A DNA stretch of 20,140 bases from an uncultured Bacteroides sp. GTDB lineage: Bacteria > Bacteroidota > Bacteroidia > Bacteroidales > Bacteroidaceae. The stretch spans positions 1 to 20,140 of the forward strand of contig CAJJYX010000038.1 in assembly GCA_905197435.1 (NCBI GenBank), read 5' to 3'. The notes beneath the pieces are model-generated. The model did no database searches, was not told the origin of the DNA, and worked only from the letters and a program-made list of their open reading frames with translations. Made by a program: the position numbers and the translations under genes. This document shows, piece by piece, positions 15,312 to 20,140 of the stretch (within the stretch, counting starts at the first letter, position 1; each line of letters starts with the position of its first letter).

Positions 15312-15500
15312 TTATTTCAGCATTTGAGGCAGGTTCTCCCTTCCCCAGAAGTAGTAGACACAGATTCCGATCCAGCTTGTGAGCAGGATGACAATTGCGA
15401 CCAGGAGTTTCTTCACGCCGTTTACCGGCCATTTCATGATTTCAAGTACGGCTTTGACAGCAAGTACTATGCCAATAACCCAAATGATAAATCCAATCAT
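15312..15500 (-). CDS. small two-helix membrane protein (PLDc_N-like)
   Basis: A 62-residue protein with two hydrophobic helices (about 2-20 and 33-50) joined by a basic loop (MKWPVNGVKKLL) and ending WIGICVYYFWGRENLPQ. The I-G-x-x-x-Y-x-x-x-G-R ending resembles the PLDc_N type of short membrane domain (ending I-Y-x-x-x-G-R in many small bacterial proteins). The function is unknown. It is probably in the inner membrane. It sits alone between the HTCS hairpin (convergent side) and the PFOR terminator, so it needs its own promoter, which I could not place. Confidence 0.65.
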   Translation of the reverse strand: MIGFIIWVIGIVLAVKAVLEIMKWPVNGVKKLLVAIVILLTSWIGICVYYFWGRENLPQMLK

Positions 15501-15535
15501 AACTTGTGATATTTAGTGATTTAAATTAAAAACGA

Positions 15536-15570
15536 ATAGAGGTTGCGTCCTGTTCGGGAGCAACCTCTAT
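15536..15570 (-). terminator. intrinsic terminator of the PFOR gene
   Basis: An 11-bp perfect stem, ATAGAGGTTGC (15536-15546) with GCAACCTCTAT (15560-15570), begins about 22 bp after the PFOR stop. On the minus strand it is followed by TCGTTTTT. It insulates the small membrane protein gene from this likely highly expressed transcript. Confidence 0.85.
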
Positions 15571-15592
15571 ATTCTTTATTCAGTAATCGGAA

Positions 15593-18500
15593 TTACTCTG
15601 TAACTTCAGCGCCCCAGTTTTCTTTGGAAAGACGCTTGTAGCTGTTGTAACGCCATTTAGCATTTTCTTCAGCAGCCTTGAACAGTTCGTCGGCCTCCTG
15701 CGGATATTGTTTCATTACGGATGCGTAACGAACCTCACCCTTCAAGAAGTCTTGGAATCCGCTCCAATCCGGTTCTTTGCTATCCAGCGTGAACGGATTC
15801 TTGCCTTCAGCTTCCAAAGCCGGGTTGTAACGCCACAAGTGCCAGTAACCACACTTGACAGCCTTTTCTTCTTCTGCCTGGCTCTTACCCATACCTGCTT
15901 TCAGACCGTGGTTGATACATGGAGCGTAAGCGATGATGAGTGACGGGCCGGGATATGCTTCTGCTTCGCGGAGAGCCTTCAGGGTCTGAGCCTGGTCGGC
16001 ACCCATAGCGATTTGGGCAACATATACATAACCGTAAGTAGTAGCCATCAGACCGAGGTCTTTCTTGCGTACGCGCTTACCGGCAGCGGCAAACTTGGCG
16101 ATGGCACCTACCGGAGTAGCCTTAGAGGACTGACCGCCTGTGTTGGAGTAAACCTCGGTATCCAGTACGAGGATGTTGACGTCTTTACCGCTTGCGATTA
16201 CATGGTCGAGACCACCGTAACCGATATCGTAAGAAGCACCGTCACCGCCGATAATCCACTGGCTGCGTTTAACCAGGTATTGAGACAGGCTGGCGATGGT
16301 CTTGCAGATGTCGCACTTGTCTTTGGCGGCTTCTACCATCGGAATAATCTTCTCGGCCAATTCCTTGGTCTTGTCTGCATCGTGCATGTTGTCAATCCAA
16401 GCCTGGAATACTTCTTTGTATTCAGCCGGAGTTCCTTCTGCTGCAATGGCGGTTTCCATAGCCTTCACGATACGTGCGCGCATCTTCTCGTTGGCGAGTT
16501 CCATACCCAGACCGAATTCGCAGAAGTCCTCGAACAATGAGTTTGCCCAAGCAGGACCGTGGCCTTTTTCGTTCTTGGTATAAGGAGTAGACGGTACTGA
16601 ACCGGAGTAGATGGAAGAACATCCTGTTGCGTTGGCTACCATTTCGCGGTCACCGAACAACTGGGAAATCAGTTTGACGTACGGAGTCTCACCGCAACCG
16701 GAGCAAGCGCCGGAGAACTCGAACAACGGAGTAGCGAACTGTGAGTTCTTCACGTTGGCCTTGATGTCGATCAGGTGCTGTTTGCTCTTCACGTTTTCAG
16801 TACAGTAAGTCCAGTTGGCAGCTTCCGGCAATTGGCCTTCGAGGTGCTTCATGGTCAGGGCCTTGCCACCCTTCTTCGGGTTACCCGGACAAACATCGGC
16901 ACAGTTACCGCAACCCAGACAGTCGAGAACGTCTACCTGCATACGGAATGTCATGCCGTCGAATGCCTTGCCCACAGCCTTCAGTTGGGTGAAGTTGGCA
17001 CCCTTCTGCTCTTCAGCGTCGAGGATGAACGGACGGATGGCAGCGTGAGGACAAACGTAAGCACACTTGTTACACTGGATACAGTTCTCGGCGTTCCATT
17101 CGGGAACGAATGCAGCCACACCGCGTTTTTCGTATTTGGCAGTACCTTGTTCCCAAGTACCGTCTTCGATGCCCTTGAATGCAGATACCGGCAACAGGTC
17201 ACCGTCTTGTGCATTGATAGGACGAACCACTTCGTTGATGAATGCAGGGTCGTTGTTTTCTGCTTTGGCGTCATCTGCCAGGTTGGCCCAAGCCGGGTCA
17301 ACGGCCAGTTGCTTGTATTCGCCGCCGCGGTCAACTGCTGCATAGTTCTTGTTGACAACGTCTTCACCCTTCTTGCCGTAAGACTTAACGATGAATTTCT
17401 TCATCTGTTCTACAGCCAGGTCAACCGGAATAACGCCGGTGATACGGAAGAATGCGGATTGCAGGATGGTGTTGGTACGGTTGCCCAAACCGATTTCCTG
17501 TGCAATCTGAGTAGCGTTGATATAATATACAGTGATATTGTTTTGTGCAAAGTATTTCTTAACCTTGTTGGGCAGGTTCTTGGCAAGCTCTTCGCCTTCC
17601 CAGATGGTGTTCAGCAAGAAAGAACCGTTCTTACGCAAACCGCGGGTTACGTCGTACATGTGCAGGTAGGCCTGAACGTGGCAAGCGACGAAGTTCGGGG
17701 TGTTGACCAGGTAAGTGGAACGGATCGGGCTGTCACCGAAACGCAAGTGGGAACAAGTGAAACCACCTGATTTCTTGGAGTCGTAAGAGAAGTAAGCCTG
17801 ACAGTGCTTGTCGGTGTTGTCACCGATAATCTTCACGGAGTTCTTGTTGGCACCTACTGTACCGTCGGCACCCAAACCGTAGAATTTGGCTTCGAACATG
17901 CCTTCGCCGCCCAATGCGATTTCTTCTTCCTGGGGAAGAGAAGAGAAGGTAACGTCGTCCACGATACCGATAGTGAAGTGGTTCTTCGGCATCGGCATGG
18001 CCAGGTTCTTGTAAACGGCGAGGATTTGTGCAGGAGTAGTGTCCTTGGAACCCAAACCGTAACGGCCGCCTACGATAACCGGAGCATTCTCTGCACCGTA
18101 GAAGCAGTCTTTTACGTCGAGGTACAACGGTTCGCCGTTAGCACCCGGCTCTTTCGTACGGTCCAGTACGGCAATCTTCTTGGCAGTCTTGGGAACGGCA
18201 GCCAGGAAGTGCTTGGCAGAGAACGGACGGTAGAGGTGAACGGCAACCAAACCAACCTTTTCGCCATTGGCAACGAGGTAGTCGATGGCTTCGCGGGCAG
18301 CTTCCGTTACAGAACCCATGGCGATGATGACGCGTTCTGCATCTTCTGCACCGTAGTAATCGAACAAACCGTACTTGCGGCCTGTGATTTTGGAAATCTC
18401 GTTCATGTATTCCTCAACGATGGCGGGCACTGTCTCGTAGTAGCTATTGCAAGACTCGCGATGTTGGAAGAAGTGGTCGGGGTTTTCGGCCATACCGCGG

Positions 18501-19150
18501 GCAACCGGATTCATCGGGTTCAATGCACGTGCACGGAATTCAGCCAAAGCTTCCTGGTCGATAAGCGGAGCGAGGTCTTCGTTCTCCAGCATTTCAATCT
18601 TTTGGATTTCGTGAGAAGTACGGAAACCGTCGAAGAAGTTGACAAACGGAACACGGCTCTTGATGGTAGACAAATGAGCTACACCGGCCAAATCCATAAC
18701 TTCCTGTACAGAACCTTCTGCCAACATGGCGAAACCGGTCTGGCGGGTAGACATAACGTCTTGGTGGTCACCAAAGATACACAATGCGTGGCTTGCCAGT
18801 GTACGGGCAGATACGTGGAACACGCAAGGCAGGAATTCACCGGCAATCTTGTACATGTTCGGGATCATCAGCAACAGACCTTGTGAAGCTGTGTAAGTGG
18901 TAGTCAGCGCACCGGCTTGCAAAGAACCGTGAACGGCACCTGCAGCACCGCCTTCTGACTGCATTTCCTGTACCAATACTGTTTCGCCGAAGATGTTCTT
19001 GCGACCTGCGGCAGCCCATTCGTCTACGTATTCAGCCATCGTAGAAGAGGGGGTGATGGGGTAAATAGCAGCTACTTCGGAGAACATATACGAGATATGT
19101 GCCGCAGCCTGATTACCATCACAAGTAATGAATTTCTTCTGTTTAGTCAT
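15593..19150 (-). CDS. nifJ: pyruvate:ferredoxin (flavodoxin) oxidoreductase, single-chain
   Basis: A 1185-residue protein, full length for the fused homodimeric PFOR (about 1170-1200). Domain order: N-terminal pyruvate-binding domain (YPITPSSTMAEYVDEW, 30-45), the second TPP-family domain, the gamma domain (GLGADGTVGANKNSVKIIG, 425-443), a two-cluster ferredoxin domain (C690, C693, C696, C700 and C744, C747, C750, C754), then the TPP domain with GGDGASYDIGYGG (968-980). The proximal 4Fe-4S ligands are C816 and C819 (CSGCGE), C844 (ATGCSS) and C1078 (APCIN). It oxidises pyruvate with CoA to acetyl-CoA, CO2 and reduced ferredoxin or flavodoxin in the anaerobic cytosol. Codon use is strongly biased, as in highly expressed genes. 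Only 41 bp separate it from the upstream ATPase gene; I found no clear promoter there. Confidence 0.97.
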   Translation of the reverse strand: MTKQKKFITCDGNQAAAHISYMFSEVAAIYPITPSSTMAEYVDEWAAAGRKNIFGETVLVQEMQSEGGAAGAVHGSLQAGALTTTYTASQGLLLMIPNMYKIAGEFLPCVFHVSARTLASHALCIFGDHQDVMSTRQTGFAMLAEGSVQEVMDLAGVAHLSTIKSRVPFVNFFDGFRTSHEIQKIEMLENEDLAPLIDQEALAEFRARALNPMNPVARGMAENPDHFFQHRESCNSYYETVPAIVEEYMNEISKITGRKYGLFDYYGAEDAERVIIAMGSVTEAAREAIDYLVANGEKVGLVAVHLYRPFSAKHFLAAVPKTAKKIAVLDRTKEPGANGEPLYLDVKDCFYGAENAPVIVGGRYGLGSKDTTPAQILAVYKNLAMPMPKNHFTIGIVDDVTFSSLPQEEEIALGGEGMFEAKFYGLGADGTVGANKNSVKIIGDNTDKHCQAYFSYDSKKSGGFTCSHLRFGDSPIRSTYLVNTPNFVACHVQAYLHMYDVTRGLRKNGSFLLNTIWEGEELAKNLPNKVKKYFAQNNITVYYINATQIAQEIGLGNRTNTILQSAFFRITGVIPVDLAVEQMKKFIVKSYGKKGEDVVNKNYAAVDRGGEYKQLAVDPAWANLADDAKAENNDPAFINEVVRPINAQDGDLLPVSAFKGIEDGTWEQGTAKYEKRGVAAFVPEWNAENCIQCNKCAYVCPHAAIRPFILDAEEQKGANFTQLKAVGKAFDGMTFRMQVDVLDCLGCGNCADVCPGNPKKGGKALTMKHLEGQLPEAANWTYCTENVKSKQHLIDIKANVKNSQFATPLFEFSGACSGCGETPYVKLISQLFGDREMVANATGCSSIYSGSVPSTPYTKNEKGHGPAWANSLFEDFCEFGLGMELANEKMRARIVKAMETAIAAEGTPAEYKEVFQAWIDNMHDADKTKELAEKIIPMVEAAKDKCDICKTIASLSQYLVKRSQWIIGGDGASYDIGYGGLDHVIASGKDVNILVLDTEVYSNTGGQSSKATPVGAIAKFAAAGKRVRKKDLGLMATTYGYVYVAQIAMGADQAQTLKALREAEAYPGPSLIIAYAPCINHGLKAGMGKSQAEEEKAVKCGYWHLWRYNPALEAEGKNPFTLDSKEPDWSGFQDFLKGEVRYASVMKQYPQEADELFKAAEENAKWRYNSYKRLSKENWGAEVTE

Positions 19151-19191
19151 AACTAAATTGAATTATTTATTTAAGTAAAAAAATCTCTTTC

Positions 19192-20140
19192 TTAATACAA
19201 GAAGCCGAATAGCCAAAGGGGTATCTGGTTGCCCCGGCCTATTTCCGCCTTCTGCAATACATAGGTCACTCCCGGGTTATTCTTTATCTTTGTTCCTTCC
19301 GGACAAATCTTGAAAGGCATCACCTCATCTACCATGAACGAGATGTTCTTGTCGCCTTTGTTCACTTTGTGGTCTTTCCACATCGTGTTGGCAAAGAAAG
19401 TGTCCAGTACATCCTCCTCTTCTACCTTTACGGGATAGATGGAATACACCAGGTTTGAATTGTGCATCATTATCTTCGACGGCTTTTTGGGGAATTCCTC
19501 TCCCTTCGGATATACCATATTGATGAGCCGTGCATCTGCCAGATACTTGATGTAGTTCATCACTGTGGCGCGGGATGTCTGTATGTCGTTTGCCAGTTGG
19601 CTGACATTCGGGGCTTTCGGCCCGTCTACGGCCAACAAATATAGCAATTTCTTTATCTTCGAAAGATATTTCAGCTCTATTTGCTTGATTAGAAGAATAT
19701 CCACTTCCACCATCATGTTCATCGTTTTGAGCAGATTCTCCGAAAAGTTGCGCTTTTCAAGGAAGAAAGGATAAAAACCGTGGTGCATGTAGTCCTGCAT
19801 ATAGTCCAGTGGACGTACTTTGGAAAGGATTCCTTTGGCTATCTGTTCGTGGTTGCTCAGGATTTCTTCCAGTGGATAAGCATGGAATTTCATGCCGGTC
19901 TGCAGGTTCAGGTATTCGCGGAAGGAAAAACCGCGCAGGTTATAGCTTTTTACGATGTCGCACAATTCCAGGTTCTCCTCTTTCAGGCGCATCACGGACG
20001 AGCCGGTGAATACGATTTTCAGGTTGGGAAAACGGTCGTAGCACATACGCAGTTCCTTGCTCCATTCAGGGTACTTGAATACTTGGTCTATCAACAGTAC
20101 TTTCCCTCCGCGGCGCTGGAATTCGGCGGCAAACTCCACG
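19192..20140 (-). CDS. AAA-family ATPase of the DUF4143 type, N-terminus beyond window edge
   Basis: The frame is open to the window end; the first visible codon is GTG (Val), not a real start, so the Walker A part is missing. About 315 residues remain. The Walker B strand is KVLLIDQVFKYPEW (visible 13-26), followed by LKIVFTGSSVMRL (40-52) and the family motif GFSFREYL (about 74-81). A winged-helix-like segment (VSQLANDIQTSRATVMNYIK) and a DUF4143-type C-terminus ending IPLWLFGFLY follow. The usual Walker B Asp-Glu is Asp-Gln here (codon CAA). This family is common in Bacteroides and poorly understood; some members are suspected toxin-antitoxin or stress-related ATPases, but there is no basis here for a specific role. 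It lies 41 bp upstream of PFOR on the same strand. Confidence 0.85.
   Translation of the reverse strand, partial: VEFAAEFQRRGGKVLLIDQVFKYPEWSKELRMCYDRFPNLKIVFTGSSVMRLKEENLELCDIVKSYNLRGFSFREYLNLQTGMKFHAYPLEEILSNHEQIAKGILSKVRPLDYMQDYMHHGFYPFFLEKRNFSENLLKTMNMMVEVDILLIKQIELKYLSKIKKLLYLLAVDGPKAPNVSQLANDIQTSRATVMNYIKYLADARLINMVYPKGEEFPKKPSKIMMHNSNLVYSIYPVKVEEEDVLDTFFANTMWKDHKVNKGDKNISFMVDEVMPFKICPEGTKIKNNPGVTYVLQKAEIGRGNQIPLWLFGFLY

Noticed and set aside
16775..18886. Two long plus-strand open frames (331 and 360 codons) opposite the PFOR gene
   Set aside because: They mirror the highly biased codons of PFOR, have no recognisable domain, and PFOR is certain from its cysteine and TPP motifs.
19151..19191. 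Promoter for PFOR in the 41-bp gap
   Set aside because: The gap is AT-rich, but no TAnnTTTG element could be read on the minus strand; the promoter may lie within the upstream gene.

Overview
The window looks like a chromosomal segment of a gut Bacteroides (Bacteroidota) or a close relative. The evidence is a hybrid two-component system (sensor kinase, receiver and AraC domain in one protein), a GH32 fructan hydrolase with the extra N-terminal domain typical of Bacteroides, a DUF3244-type exported protein, weak or absent Shine-Dalgarno sequences, and five exact matches to the Bacteroides -7 promoter element TAnnTTTG just upstream of genes. No RNA gene, CRISPR array, insertion sequence or complete phage was seen. 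No gene-free stretch exceeds 300 bases.

Layout. 1-1356 (+): 3' part of a 1-deoxyxylulose-5-phosphate synthase-like, TPP-dependent enzyme, cut by the window edge. 1366-5688 (-): a methyltransferase, a small lipoprotein, an exported S74 (intramolecular chaperone) protein, a DUF3244-like protein and a large membrane TPR regulator. Everything from about 2155 to 5250 is AT-rich, and the boundary falls inside the regulator gene. 5806-7008 (-): a secreted C1B (bleomycin hydrolase/PepC-like) peptidase, divergent from a patatin-like phospholipase at 7101-7952 (+).

8100-15194 (+): a compact fructose/fructan locus with GH32 fructanase, FucP-like MFS sugar transporter, PfkB-family fructokinase and a hybrid two-component regulator with a type I periplasmic-binding-protein sensor. 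This matches the logic of the B. theta BT1754-BT1759 levan locus: fructose is released in the periplasm, imported, phosphorylated, and sensed by the regulator. No SusC/SusD pair or surface endo-fructanase is in the window. 15312-15500 (-): a small membrane protein. 15593-19150 (-): pyruvate:ferredoxin oxidoreductase, the central fermentative enzyme. 19192-20140 (-): an AAA ATPase of the DUF4143 type, cut by the window edge.

The most interesting parts are the AT-rich block of a membrane regulator plus small exported proteins with a compositional break inside the regulator, a sharp codon-usage break inside the first gene, a four-copy 21-bp tandem repeat between transporter and kinase genes, and the absence of SusCD from the fructan locus. 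I did not find a clear, wholly new system. The AT-rich exported-protein block is the best candidate.
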